Assembly: GCA_938004075.1 (NCBI GenBank)
Contig: CALKWP010000042.1
Location: 1-39,535, forward strand
DNA length: 39,535 bases
Direction of reading: 5' to 3'
Origin: an uncultured Methanomassiliicoccales archaeon
GTDB taxonomy: Archaea > Thermoplasmatota > Thermoplasmata > SG8-5
How positions within the stretch are numbered: the first letter of the stretch is position 1; every line of letters starts with the position of its first letter. Below, piece after piece: positions 1-8,690 of the stretch. A program made the position numbers and the translations under genes. Below the pieces are notes generated by a model, which saw only the letters and a list, made by a program, of their open reading frames with translations, did no database searches and was not told where the DNA came from.

Positions 1-25
1 GATAACAGCCACAGCTCTTAGCCCA

Positions 26-664
26 TCAATCTCTCGACGATATTTCATCGAAATTCATCCCCGCGGATTTCACAGGCGGGTTGAAGAGTATCTCAAAGTC
101 CTGGACAAACATATTCGCCACAATGTTGATTGAGGGGTTGCCCATGAAGCCCGAGCCAAGTATCGCTATGCCTTGTCCACCATTGTTTGCGACCGGGCCA
201 TCAGTGAATTGGATGCCTGGGAGGATGTCCCCCGGGATGAAATAAGCGTTGGTTGTTGTCTCATCAAGCGGTGAAAAAAAGCTGTCCACTGTGCCCGCGC
301 CGATTGACGCTTCCTCGAAATCTTCTATGGGAAGCCCCGGGTTCTGCGCGTCAAAGGTGGGCCTGTCCGTGTAATATGTGGGTGTGACGTGCGGATTGGG
401 ATCCGCTTCGGCGCCCATTATGAAATTCTGGTTGGATCTTCGTGAATTGGTTATCGGCACAATCTCCTCCAGCCGGAACGATGTGTTGCCATGGTCCGGG
501 ATGAGTCCGGGGCTGTAGGCGCTCAGGCATGAGCAGACGCCGGTGTCCGCATCAGCCCTTGCAATAGGGGTGAAAGCCATAACGACCATCAGCGCTATCA
601 CAAGTATAGCGCACATTCCATTCCATGAGACAGACCTGGTCTTCGATATTCCATTCTGGTCCAT
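26..664 (-). CDS. Secreted protein of unknown function, possibly C-terminally truncated
   Basis: I do not recognise this 212-aa protein. Residues 16-37 form a hydrophobic signal segment ending near an ARADA-type cleavage site, so the rest is probably extracytoplasmic. The remainder resembles the beta-rich domains of PEP-CTERM-type secreted proteins (a YTDRPTFDA start, an IEDFEE strand, a late ILFNPPVKSAGMNF strand). Such domains normally continue well beyond that last strand, but here the frame stops seven residues later. No C-terminal anchor or sorting tail is present. The start is supported by a GAGGAAG Shine-Dalgarno at 672-678, seven to eight bases before the ATG. Another frame stays open from the stop to the window edge, so a frameshift or sequencing error is possible but cannot be judged from 25 bases. 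Confidence 0.6.
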   Translation of the reverse strand: MDQNGISKTRSVSWNGMCAILVIALMVVMAFTPIARADADTGVCSCLSAYSPGLIPDHGNTSFRLEEIVPITNSRRSNQNFIMGAEADPNPHVTPTYYTDRPTFDAQNPGLPIEDFEEASIGAGTVDSFFSPLDETTTNAYFIPGDILPGIQFTDGPVANNGGQGIAILGSGFMGNPSINIVANMFVQDFEILFNPPVKSAGMNFDEISSRD

Positions 665-671
665 AATTACA

Positions 672-725
672 CTTCCTCATTTATATCTATAAATACCCAA
701 TAAATGTTTTAATATTTAATAATAC
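672..725 (-). promoter_or_regulatory. Promoter and RBS of the leftward secreted-protein gene
   Basis: Reading leftward, an AT-rich TTAAATATTAAAAC stretch (about 708-722) could be the TATA element. It would give a short leader carrying the GAGGAAG ribosome site at 672-678. A second TATA-like TATTTATAG lies at 687-695, but it would place the transcript start beyond the ribosome site, so I prefer the upstream one. The same spacer must also carry the rightward gcvPA promoter. Confidence 0.4.
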
Positions 726-839
726 CGATTGTTATTATTAATCAGACTAATGCGTGCGCCCGTAATTGAAATAATCTTGCGCTCCTGCAATCGAAATCCT
801 TATGGTATACTTGCCGATTGGGGTTTCGGTGTTCTGAAA

Positions 840-2168
840 ATGACGCTTGACAGGGACGCGGAGGAAATGCTGGCCGTATTGGGCATGAAGGATGTGGATG
901 AGCTGTTCGCAGACATCCCGAAGGACGTTAGATCCAATATAACTGCGCTTGAGAATGGCAGATGCGAGCAGGAAGTAAGAGCACGCATAGAGAGAATCCT
1001 GTCCAAGAATGTGCCCACAAAGGATGTCGCGAGCTTTCTGGGCGGCGGCGCATTCGACTGCTACGTGCCTTCAGCGGTTAAATCCATCGTTGGGCGCTCC
1101 GAGTTTCTAACATCTTACACGCCATACCAGCCTGAGACCAGCCAGGGCCTTCTCCAGGTTCTCTGGGAATACCAGAGCATGATGAGCGAGCTCACCGGCA
1201 TGGAAGTCGTCAACAATTCGCTTTACGATTACGCCACCGGGCTGGGGGAAGCCGCCCTGATGGCCGCAAGGGTTGGCAAGGGCAAGACCTTCCTTATTCC
1301 GGAGACAATCTCCTGGCCGAGGCAATCGGTTCTGGAGAATTACTGCCGGGGCCCGGGAATAAAATTGGTTAAATATGCCTACGACAGGAAGACCGGCCAG
1401 GCAGATTTGGCTGACCTCAAGGCCAAGATTGGCGAGGATGTTTGCGGCATGCTGGTTGAAACGCCAAATTGCCTCGGTGTCCTGGAGACTAGTGTGGATG
1501 AATTGCGCGGGATTCTTGGCGAAAAGATACTTGTTGCAGGCGTCAACGCGCTCTCACTTGCTGTTGTCAGGCCCCCGGGAGATTACGACGCGGACATAGT
1601 AATATCCGAGGGGCAGATGCTCGGAAATTCAACCAACTTCGGCGGGCCCATGCTCGGGATTATGGGATGCAAGAAGAAGCATGCCAGGAAGATGCCTGGC
1701 CGCGTCATAGGCTTAACAACTGACATTGAGGGCAGGACCGCTTTCTGCATGACGCTCCAGACAAGGGAACAGCACATCCGCAGGGAGAAGGCGACGTCCA
1801 ATATCTGCTCCAACGAGGCACTGACGACGGTTGCAACAGCAGCATACCTGGCATTGATGGGCGGCTCCGGCCTGAGGGAAAATGCGATTTACACTATGAA
1901 AAAATCAAGGGAGCTTGCCAAGGCCATAACCTCGGTGAAGGGGTGCGGAGCGCCGGCATTCACAGGGCCGGGATTCAATGAATTCGTGGCAAAATTCTCG
2001 ATGAAGTCTGAAAAACTCATCAAAAAGATGGCGAAAAAAGGCGTCATTCCCGGCGTCGAGATGGCGCTTGAGGGCATGGAGAACAACCTGCTTGTTGCGG
2101 TTTCGGACAGGACGACGGATGATGATATTCGGAAATATGTCCAGGCTCTCAAGGAGGTGCTGGAATGA
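840..2168 (+). CDS. gcvPA: Glycine dehydrogenase (decarboxylating) subunit 1
   Basis: This is the N-terminal half of the P-protein of the glycine cleavage system, in the split two-subunit form. With GcvPB it decarboxylates glycine using PLP and passes the aminomethyl group to lipoylated GcvH. Family signatures are clear: FLGGGAFDCYVPS, the RSEFLTSYTPYQPE-type block, QGLLQVLWEYQ and an LTGMEVVNNSLYD block. The frame is open back to 729. I chose ATG 840 (442 aa, MTLDRDAEEM) because that matches the usual family length and because a TATA-like TATGGTATAC at 801-810 lies 30-39 nt upstream, leaving almost no leader. It overlaps gcvPB by 4 nt (ATGA), a translationally coupled pair. gcvT and gcvH are not in the window. 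Confidence 0.93.
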   Translation: MTLDRDAEEMLAVLGMKDVDELFADIPKDVRSNITALENGRCEQEVRARIERILSKNVPTKDVASFLGGGAFDCYVPSAVKSIVGRSEFLTSYTPYQPETSQGLLQVLWEYQSMMSELTGMEVVNNSLYDYATGLGEAALMAARVGKGKTFLIPETISWPRQSVLENYCRGPGIKLVKYAYDRKTGQADLADLKAKIGEDVCGMLVETPNCLGVLETSVDELRGILGEKILVAGVNALSLAVVRPPGDYDADIVISEGQMLGNSTNFGGPMLGIMGCKKKHARKMPGRVIGLTTDIEGRTAFCMTLQTREQHIRREKATSNICSNEALTTVATAAYLALMGGSGLRENAIYTMKKSRELAKAITSVKGCGAPAFTGPGFNEFVAKFSMKSEKLIKKMAKKGVIPGVEMALEGMENNLLVAVSDRTTDDDIRKYVQALKEVLE

Positions 2169-3613
2169 GCTACAGGCAGGCAAGGCACGACGTGCCCATA
2201 ATCTACGACGCATACACTGATGATTCGACAAGTAGTATAGGTATAGATAAATATTTACCTGAGAATATAATAAGAAAGGGTGCGCCCAACATTCCGCGGC
2301 TATGCGAGAGGGATCTTGTCAAGCATTTCACGACGCTATCCCAGATGAACTTCGGAGTGGATTCGGGATTCTACCCGCTCGGCTCATGCACGATGAAGTA
2401 CAACCCAAAGATAAATGACGAAATGGCGGGATTGCCAGCATCCGCGATGATGCACCCGCACCAGCCCGATTCACAGGTGCAGGGAACTCTGCAAATAATG
2501 TACGAATTGCAGGAGATGCTGGCGCACATCACCGGCATGAAGGCGATGACCCTTCAGCCGGCGGCAGGCGCGCACGGCGAATTCACCGGCATGCTGATTG
2601 CCAGGGCATATCACGAGTCACGCGGCGAGAAGAGGGACCAGGTTGTCCTCCCTGACACATCCCACGGGACGAATCCGGCGAGCGCGGCAATGGCCGGTTA
2701 TGACATAATCACCATACCTTCAAAAGATGGCAGGGTGGACCTTGACGCTTTAAGGGCGGCAGTATCAGATAGAACCGCAGCGTTCATGCTGACCAACCCG
2801 AACACGCTTGGGATTTTCGAGTCCGATGTAAAGGAGATTGCCAGCATCGTTCATGGCGCCGGCGGGCTGCTGTATTACGATGGCGCAAACTTCAATGCCA
2901 TTATGGGCAAAACGTCCCCCGGGAAGATGGGGTTTGACATTGTCCACCTCAATCTCCACAAGACGCTGTCCACGCCACATGGCGGCGGCGGGCCGGGAGC
3001 CGGACCGGTGGGCGTCGTCGAAAGGCTGGTTGAATTCCTGCCGGTGCCCATGGTTGCCAAGAAGGGCGATGATTATTACCTGAACTACGACATGCCGAAA
3101 TCCATCGGGAAGGTCCATGGATTCCATGGTAACTGGGGCGTCCTTCTCAGAGCGTACACATACATCCTATCGCAGGGCGGGAACGGACTGACCGAGGCAA
3201 CGGAGAGAGCGGTTCTCAACTCCAATTACATGAGAGTGAGGGTGGAAAAATTCCTGGAGATTCCTTACCCAGGATTGCGGAAGCATGAGTTCGTAGCTTC
3301 GGGAGCGAGCCTCAAGGCCAAGGGCATTCGGACGCTGGATGTCGCGAAGAGGCTCATAGACCATGGCTTCCACCCTCCAACTATCTATTTCCCGCATCTG
3401 GTGGATGAGGCGATCATGATTGAACCGACAGAAACGGAGGCGAAATCCACACTGGACGCGTTTGTTGATGCTCTTGAGAAGGTCGTGGCAGAGCCGGCCG
3501 AGGTCCTGCATGACGCGCCGACATGCGCATCAGTGCGCCGCCTCAATGAGACAGATGCGGCCAAGAATCTGCTGCTCTCCTATCGTGATTACGTGGAATT
3601 CAGGAAGAAATGA
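2165..3613 (+). CDS. gcvPB: Glycine dehydrogenase (decarboxylating) subunit 2
   Basis: This is the PLP-binding, C-terminal-half subunit of the split P-protein (482 aa, full length). The signature YPLGSCTMKYNPK lies near residue 75. The PLP lysine sits in NLHKTLSTPHGGGGPGAG, the family's HK..STPHGGGGPG motif. A strong Shine-Dalgarno AAGGAGGTG (2151-2159) precedes ATG 2165, which overlaps the gcvPA stop, so both are made from one message. The first ~45 codons contain a short AT-rich run (about 2225-2280) unlike the rest of the gene. With GcvPA it feeds one-carbon units to tetrahydrofolate, which fits the folate-dependent PurH and FolC encoded further right. Confidence 0.94.
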   Translation: MSYRQARHDVPIIYDAYTDDSTSSIGIDKYLPENIIRKGAPNIPRLCERDLVKHFTTLSQMNFGVDSGFYPLGSCTMKYNPKINDEMAGLPASAMMHPHQPDSQVQGTLQIMYELQEMLAHITGMKAMTLQPAAGAHGEFTGMLIARAYHESRGEKRDQVVLPDTSHGTNPASAAMAGYDIITIPSKDGRVDLDALRAAVSDRTAAFMLTNPNTLGIFESDVKEIASIVHGAGGLLYYDGANFNAIMGKTSPGKMGFDIVHLNLHKTLSTPHGGGGPGAGPVGVVERLVEFLPVPMVAKKGDDYYLNYDMPKSIGKVHGFHGNWGVLLRAYTYILSQGGNGLTEATERAVLNSNYMRVRVEKFLEIPYPGLRKHEFVASGASLKAKGIRTLDVAKRLIDHGFHPPTIYFPHLVDEAIMIEPTETEAKSTLDAFVDALEKVVAEPAEVLHDAPTCASVRRLNETDAAKNLLLSYRDYVEFRKK

Positions 3614-3833
3614 TCCCCCAGACCACGGTTCCAACACCCCATCATTCCTATAAGTTCCCAGTGTTCCTATCGTTCCCGATGTTGACTTTTCATCGGTTAA
3701 GACGAGACCACTACTCTCACAGTCCCGTCACATGATTCCGGCACCGGCCATCTCCATCATGCCCCGTCTGAATATCCCATTTTGTTAACTGGAGGGCGGG
3801 GTTGTGGACCTGGCTGGATGAGCCAGGTCTGGT
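3614..3833. other. Intergenic spacer with a perfect hairpin ahead of the repeated RNA element
   Basis: I see no gene in this spacer after gcvPB. It contains a perfect 9-bp stem GACCTGGCT/AGCCAGGTC (3807-3815 with 3821-3829, loop GGATG), immediately before the conserved RNA-like element at 3834. It has no U-tract, so it is not a convincing terminator. It may be part of the RNA or the end of the gcvP message. Confidence 0.5.
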
Positions 3834-3969
3834 GATGTACAGCATGGATTTATCCCCTAGCCCTGGGTGTGAGCCCAGTGGAATGGGGCCCTACCCAACG
3901 CCAACAATGGCCCCCCATTTTGGAAGCTCTTGCACAGAAAGCTATTCTCTCAATCTTTTGTGGACGCTG
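3834..3969 (+). ncRNA. Candidate structured RNA, copy A of a two-copy element
   Basis: Positions 3841-3945 align without gaps to 14888-14992 with about 12 differences in 105 positions (hand count). Hairpin 1 is a 6-bp stem CTGGGT/GCCCAG (3863-3868 with 3873-3878) closed by a GTGA (GNRA) tetraloop. The other copy has a different stem sequence, but all six pairs are kept. A second helix pairs AATGG-GGCC (3882-3890) with GGCC-CC-CCATT (3909-3919). A third, invariant AGCT...AGCT hairpin lies at 3925-3943. The GNRA loop fixes the + strand. The element sits between convergent gcvPB and trmI. Similarity fades after TCTTTTGT, with a shared GACGCT at 3963-3968. The function is unknown. Confidence 0.7.
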
Positions 3970-3991
3970 GTGGGGCAACCGACCAACCCCT

Positions 3992-4738
3992 TCAGACCTT
4001 GATATTCCTTCCGAAGCACAGGTATCCTGTATGCCCCAGCATCTCGAATGACGGGCGAGTGCCGCCCGAACCAACAACGATTTCCCGCTGGATATTTTCC
4101 AGGACGTGGGTGTCGATGTAACCGGACTCTCTCATGGCCTTTATCGCGGCCTCGGCCTGGTTCATGGTGGGAACGTAAGCGCAGATGTATCCCCCGACCT
4201 TCAATGCCCGGGTCATTGCCTCAAGTATACCCCACGGCTCCGGCATATCCATTGTGACTGCGTCATAAAGCGATTCATCGGAGCAGGTTCCAGCATCCGA
4301 TTCCCTCATCTCAACCCAACCCGCCATCCCGGAAAGTTTGATGTTTGACCCGGCAATCCTGGCATGCTTCGGGTTCATTTCATAAGTGGTGATTTTTCCA
4401 GTCGGGCCAACCGCATGCGCCAGCACCAGGGTCAGATAAGCAGAGCCGGTGCCCACCTCCAGAACATGTTTCCCCGGGCCTATGCTGCAACTCATGACAA
4501 TCTGGGCGGAGTCCTTGGCAAGTATGACCTGGGCGCCCCTTTTCAGGCAGGCAAGAATGTCAAGAAGTGACGCTTCCCCGAGAAAGTAGTCCTTTCCGGC
4601 TATCGTGACCTTGGAGTGGGGAAGATGCTGCAGAAGCCGGGATGTATCCACCACGCCCAAACCTGGCAAGTCTTTCATGCCCTGATTCGGATGAACGATG
4701 ACCCTCTTTCCTTCGGAAGATAGGAGCAATAAAGGCAT
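3992..4738 (-). CDS. trmI: tRNA (adenine-N1)-methyltransferase, archaeal TrmI type
   Basis: This is a class I SAM-dependent methyltransferase that makes m1A at position 57/58 of the tRNA T-loop; archaeal and bacterial TrmI act as homotetramers. Residues 92-103 (VLEVGTGSAYLT) are the SAM-binding motif I. E120 ends the second strand (TTYEMNPKHA). DMPEPW at 164-169 is the motif IV D-x-P-x-P. The C-terminal GGTRPSFEMLGHTGYL matches the TrmI-specific RP...HTGYL block. I chose ATG 4738 (248 aa, MPLLLLSSEG) because the N-terminal barrel begins there. In-frame ATGs at 4750 and 4765 are also possible. It is a single-gene leftward unit, convergent with gcvPB and with RNA element A between them. Confidence 0.88.
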   Translation of the reverse strand: MPLLLLSSEGKRVIVHPNQGMKDLPGLGVVDTSRLLQHLPHSKVTIAGKDYFLGEASLLDILACLKRGAQVILAKDSAQIVMSCSIGPGKHVLEVGTGSAYLTLVLAHAVGPTGKITTYEMNPKHARIAGSNIKLSGMAGWVEMRESDAGTCSDESLYDAVTMDMPEPWGILEAMTRALKVGGYICAYVPTMNQAEAAIKAMRESGYIDTHVLENIQREIVVGSGGTRPSFEMLGHTGYLCFGRNIKV

Positions 4739-4969
4739 AACTGATTCCATGGACGCTGCATACAAATCAGCGTTGATAATGGTTTTCCCCGTGTTTCGAC
4801 TTTTGACGATGAAAATAACATATCGCGATGTGCAAATTATAAATAGTAGATGTTGCTATTTGACTTTTCTGAACGCTACAAAATCATTCAAAATAATGGG
4901 GTAGCCATTGATTCTATGTGACTAATTATATTTAACATTTTTATACTTATTGTGCAAACTATCATAATG

Positions 4970-5060
4970 TTTATATACAAGTGCAATATTCTTCGACTTA
5001 ACTCAAACAATGGGCAAGAAGAGAAAGAACGAACAATAATATAAAAACAACATAGGAGGA
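4970..5060 (+). promoter_or_regulatory. Promoter, leader and strong RBS of the major surface-protein gene
   Basis: TTTATATAC at 4970-4978 is a good archaeal TATA box, predicting transcription from about 5002 and a leader of about 60 nt. AGGAGGA at 5054-5060 lies six bases before the ATG at 5067 and is one of the strongest Shine-Dalgarno sequences in the window. The rest of the 330-bp spacer back to trmI is AT-rich, and I see no gene in it. Confidence 0.65.
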
Positions 5061-5066
5061 AATACT

Positions 5067-7769
5067 ATGAAAACTTGGAGGAAGGGTTTAGCCCTTCTTT
5101 TGGTGGGAATGATGATGATGAGCGGGCTGGTAGCACTCAGTGCGCCGGCAATTGCAGATAAAGTCGTCAAGGAAGACTGGCTTGAGCTGGATTTCGATGA
5201 CACCTACATGATAGATGGATTGACCGGCGTTTACAGGGAAAGCGTCTATGACGCGGAACGTGGAACCGGCGGCTGGAACCTCTACCGTGTCGGCGAGGGT
5301 GACGGAGTCCTTGACTGGAACTCCAACGGCGACTCCAACTACCTCGGAATCGACATCAACATCCTTGATAATGCAGCTACCGACCTGTATGTCAACATAA
5401 CAAGCGCCGCTAGCGGCTCCTTCGACTTCGATGACAGCGGAGACACAACCTCCCCGAACGCCTACCCGATTCCGGGTGGCTGGACAGCGGGAGGAATCGG
5501 AACGTACACATTCGAGTGGAACTTCGACATACTCATCACCGACATGATCGGATACGGCCCCAGAACCTTGATTACCTGCTCCTACTCCTACCTGGACACA
5601 ACTGACGCAAACCCAGCAAACTGGGTGAGGAGAATCGGCAACTTCGACATCTACATCTCCCTCAGCTCGATATTCGACGAGGGAAACGATGACACGACGG
5701 ATGTTCTCCCGGACCTCTGGAAGGATGAAGGCTACGAGAACGACTACCTCTTCGAAGCCGGCGACAAGTTCGTCAACACAGTTCTTGACATCTACAACCC
5801 GAGCGGCGATGATGTGGATGACCTCTGGGTCACCCTGACGCCCCCGACAGGCATAACCCTGGCAGGCGCTGACGCGACTGGCAAGGCAAAGGCCTGGCTG
5901 CCGGACGGCATCGGCGGAGGCAACACTGAGAGCACCTACTTCAGGAGCAACATCGAATCCAACCTCGCCCCCGGAAGGCACGTCGGTAGCGCAGTCATCT
6001 CTTACACAAGGGATGACAGCGGCCTGACAGTCACAGAGCCGGCAACGGAAGTTGTCTGGCCGGTGGACTTCAACTTCGTCGACCAGGAGGCTGGACAGGG
6101 ACTTCAATACTCCAACGAGCAGTGCTACGCCAACAGCGTCGTGATCGTTGAGGACACGAGGCAGATTGACTATGTCGCACCCTACGCGATACCCAGCATC
6201 GAGCAGAGCACCTACACCGACCGCATCGTCAAGCTAAACGTCACAATAGTGAACAACGGTAACCACCCGCTGTACAATGTCGAGTTCGAGTTGGACCCGG
6301 CCGGCTGGAACAACTTTCGGAACCCCAGGTTCTTCTGGGAGGACATATACGCAGGTCCTTCTTACGACACTATCAGTGACACTGTTGACGTGTTTGCTGT
6401 TGGCGATGAGGTCACGTTCACGATTGAAGTGATTGTTGCCAACGACATACCGATAGGCGAGCACAGGTTGCCCATACTCTACCGCGGATACTACTTCGAC
6501 GATGGAGCGCTCGAGAACCCGACCGGATTCTTTGAAATGAACGGCGGAGACGATCTCGTTGTGCTGTTCAGCATATACGTCACCGACTCCGTTATACAGT
6601 GCCACGTCAGCGATGTCACAACCAACGCTGGCGACAAGGACAACATCGTGGCAGAGAGCTTCGCGGTCACCCTGGTCAACGATGAGGGATACAACTTCAT
6701 CGACATCATGGTGAGGGCAAACTTCACTGGAACCCCGTGGTACATGCCGGTCATCAACATGCGCAACCCATTGGTCTGGGCAGACAACGCGAACGCTGCA
6801 ATGCCCCTTGCTGCATGGGACGCCCATGACGACATGACCCTCTACTTCAACGTGGACACAGACCCGACCATGACCCCGGACACATACCCCTTCACACTGG
6901 AAGTTACCGCCGTCATCGAGGAAACCCTGGAAGTCGTCAGCGTGATTGTTGACTACACACAGGGCGCAGTTGTCTACTACGAAGGATACGGCCCCGAGAT
7001 ACAGATATCCGCATTCGTCAACACCGACATAGTCCCCGGTCAGATGTTCAACATGACAATGACCATCCAGAACGTCGGCGATGAGACACTCAGGGATGTT
7101 TGGATCTACGTGGACTCAGACGACACCGAGGAATACGACTGGGCCCTTGAGCAAACGTTCAAGGAGCAATTCGACTGGTCATCCGTCTTCGAGGACTGGG
7201 GTGCAGAGACTGGCGGACAGGTCACCTGGAACGGCGAGTTCCCGGAAGACATGTTCTACACAGTCGAGGACCTGGACGTTGACAACATCAGGGAGATTGT
7301 CGAGATCAACCTGTACATGGACGGAGTCTATAGCACACCCGGCGCAAGGATCACAATGATCAAGATCATCGACCTTGCACCCGGCGCACAATTCGATGCT
7401 ACGTTCGACATGTATGCAGACAAGGACATGGTCAACGGCAAGCCCTACACCATTGAAGCATACATCTACGGACTTGACCCATACGGAAATGAGTACTTCG
7501 ATTACCTCAGTGTATCCGTCATGAGCTCCCTCCCAGGCGAATCCTACAACGCAGTCGAGTTGAACTGGTTCGACGCAGGCCTCAAGGCCCTTGCGCTGTT
7601 CCTGTTCTTCATCATCGTGCTGGCTATACTCTTGTTCGTGTACAACATGTTCAAGGGCGAGCCCTACGACGATGACGAGGAAGACTTCGACTTCGAGGAC
7701 GAACCGTTCGAACCCGAGGCAGAAGCGGCACCGGCCGAAGCTCCTCAGCAAGAGCTCGTTGAACCGTAG
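5067..7769 (+). CDS. Abundant membrane-anchored surface protein (S-layer-like candidate)
   Basis: The 900-aa protein has an N-terminal signal segment (residues 8-26, cleavage near SAPAIA). A very acidic extracytoplasmic region of about 800 residues follows, then one C-terminal membrane helix (about 836-858) and a short acidic, Glu/Pro/Ala-rich cytoplasmic tail. Stretches such as VNNGNHPLYNVEFELDP and QNVGDETLRDVWIYVDSD look like CARDB/NEW3-type Ig-like surface domains. The codons end strongly in C (GAC, AAC, TAC, TTC, ATC), and the gene has a good TATA box, a strong Shine-Dalgarno and a UUCG-hairpin terminator. Together these suggest very high expression, as for an S-layer or other main envelope protein. 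The single-gene unit, signal and anchor are seen directly. The S-layer role is inferred, and I recognise no named S-layer family. Confidence 0.75.
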   Translation: MKTWRKGLALLLVGMMMMSGLVALSAPAIADKVVKEDWLELDFDDTYMIDGLTGVYRESVYDAERGTGGWNLYRVGEGDGVLDWNSNGDSNYLGIDINILDNAATDLYVNITSAASGSFDFDDSGDTTSPNAYPIPGGWTAGGIGTYTFEWNFDILITDMIGYGPRTLITCSYSYLDTTDANPANWVRRIGNFDIYISLSSIFDEGNDDTTDVLPDLWKDEGYENDYLFEAGDKFVNTVLDIYNPSGDDVDDLWVTLTPPTGITLAGADATGKAKAWLPDGIGGGNTESTYFRSNIESNLAPGRHVGSAVISYTRDDSGLTVTEPATEVVWPVDFNFVDQEAGQGLQYSNEQCYANSVVIVEDTRQIDYVAPYAIPSIEQSTYTDRIVKLNVTIVNNGNHPLYNVEFELDPAGWNNFRNPRFFWEDIYAGPSYDTISDTVDVFAVGDEVTFTIEVIVANDIPIGEHRLPILYRGYYFDDGALENPTGFFEMNGGDDLVVLFSIYVTDSVIQCHVSDVTTNAGDKDNIVAESFAVTLVNDEGYNFIDIMVRANFTGTPWYMPVINMRNPLVWADNANAAMPLAAWDAHDDMTLYFNVDTDPTMTPDTYPFTLEVTAVIEETLEVVSVIVDYTQGAVVYYEGYGPEIQISAFVNTDIVPGQMFNMTMTIQNVGDETLRDVWIYVDSDDTEEYDWALEQTFKEQFDWSSVFEDWGAETGGQVTWNGEFPEDMFYTVEDLDVDNIREIVEINLYMDGVYSTPGARITMIKIIDLAPGAQFDATFDMYADKDMVNGKPYTIEAYIYGLDPYGNEYFDYLSVSVMSSLPGESYNAVELNWFDAGLKALALFLFFIIVLAILLFVYNMFKGEPYDDDEEDFDFEDEPFEPEAEAAPAEAPQQELVEP

Positions 7770-7783
7770 AGACGAAACAGAAT

Positions 7784-7818
7784 GGGAGGTCTTCGGACCT
7801 CCCCCTTTTCTAATTTTT
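7784..7818 (+). terminator. Hairpin terminator with UUCG tetraloop
   Basis: A perfect 8-bp stem GGGAGGTC/GACCTCCC (7784-7791 with 7796-7803) is capped by TTCG and followed by CCTTTTCTAATTTTT. It lies 15 nt after the surface-protein stop and is a textbook stem with a T-rich tail, well suited to ending a highly transcribed message. Confidence 0.8.
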
Positions 7819-7951
7819 CATTCTTTTGACTTTTAGCTTCAGCTATATTAGAGCGCTTCAGAAGCCATGATAGTGGTGAATAGGTACCGAAATCATGGAA
7901 GTGTTGTGCAATAGATTTTTATGCGACCGCCATTTAGGGGCATCTGTTCAC

Positions 7952-8644
7952 ATGGCCAAGAAGCGCAAGCGTCAGGAAGAAAGAAAGGAGGAAAGGGAGT
8001 ACAAACCTCCAGAATTCGACAGGCTTGATTACGTCAGGACAGAGGTCGGCGTCTCCAAGGCGACGATATTAGCTGCAGTATTCTCAATCCCCATGGGCCT
8101 GGCTGCGATGTTCATCATGCCACTTGGCGGAACTGCCGCGGGTCTGATGGCGGGCATTGCGGGCATCGGCATACTCTGGTTCCTGCTCCCGCTGCTGAAG
8201 ATTGATGTGAAGCCCTTCAAGCCGATGCAGTGGGCAGGCGTCATGTCAACATACTTCCTGGTATTTCTCACTGTATGGGTGGTGGCATGCAACCCGCCGT
8301 TCAGTGATGTGGCGTCCCCCGAGGTTCAGAATGTTCAGGTAATCTGGGGCTGGGATTCCGTCAACGTCACAGCTTCCGAAATGGGAAGCCTGGAGGCCAT
8401 CATCCCGGCCAATGTCACAAGCATCACCATCCGGGCTCAGGTGACAGACAATGTCAATGTGGATGTCAACTCGGTCAGAATAACTTCTGGAAGTTCAACC
8501 ACCCCCATGCTGCAGACATCAAAACCGATAATTTATGAAATTGCTTTCGAAGATGTGGCCCAGTTCCAGAACTTCAAGATCACCGCCGTGGATGTGAATG
8601 GGAACGCCAATGAGGGTTTCACTTTCACTATCGTTCACGGTTGA
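7952..8644 (+). CDS. Membrane protein with three N-terminal helices and an extracytoplasmic Ig-like domain
   Basis: I do not recognise a named family. From ATG 7952 the protein is 230 aa. It has a very basic cytoplasmic N-terminus (residues 1-30, rich in K, R and E), three hydrophobic helices (about 37-57, 60-82 and 94-112), then a beta-rich domain (113-230). That domain contains VTDNVNVDVNSVRITSG, typical of Ig-like folds of surface proteins. The frame is open back to 7895. I prefer 7952 because TTTTTATG at 7916-7923 is a TATA-like element about 30 nt upstream and the residues before MAKKRKRQEE look non-protein-like. It converges on cca with only 46 bp between the two genes. Confidence 0.7.
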   Translation: MAKKRKRQEERKEEREYKPPEFDRLDYVRTEVGVSKATILAAVFSIPMGLAAMFIMPLGGTAAGLMAGIAGIGILWFLLPLLKIDVKPFKPMQWAGVMSTYFLVFLTVWVVACNPPFSDVASPEVQNVQVIWGWDSVNVTASEMGSLEAIIPANVTSITIRAQVTDNVNVDVNSVRITSGSSTTPMLQTSKPIIYEIAFEDVAQFQNFKITAVDVNGNANEGFTFTIVHG

Positions 8645-8690
8645 TTCGAACCTCTCCAGGGCCTTATCCCAATGAGAGATGCGAGTTGTT

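Noticed and set aside
2225..2280. AT-rich run near the start of gcvPB as a transferred segment or internal promoter
   Set aside because: It is only about 55 bases, in a normal part of the protein, and has no clear start codon downstream to serve.
3802..4002. Small ORF over RNA copy A resembling one over copy B (LSPSP..CE.SGMGPYP pattern)
   Set aside because: Of seven changed codons in the shared part, five change the amino acid and only two are silent, whereas the changes preserve base pairs. RNA structure explains the conservation better than a protein.
5088..6107. Minus-strand open frame opposite the 900-aa surface protein
   Set aside because: It mirrors the strongly C-ending codons of the real gene, has no motif, and there is no promoter on that strand.
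8635..8665. GATTCGAACC, a tRNA T-loop-like sequence on the minus strand
   Set aside because: The flanking bases do not form a T-stem, and no acceptor, D or anticodon arm can be drawn. It overlaps the end of a protein gene.
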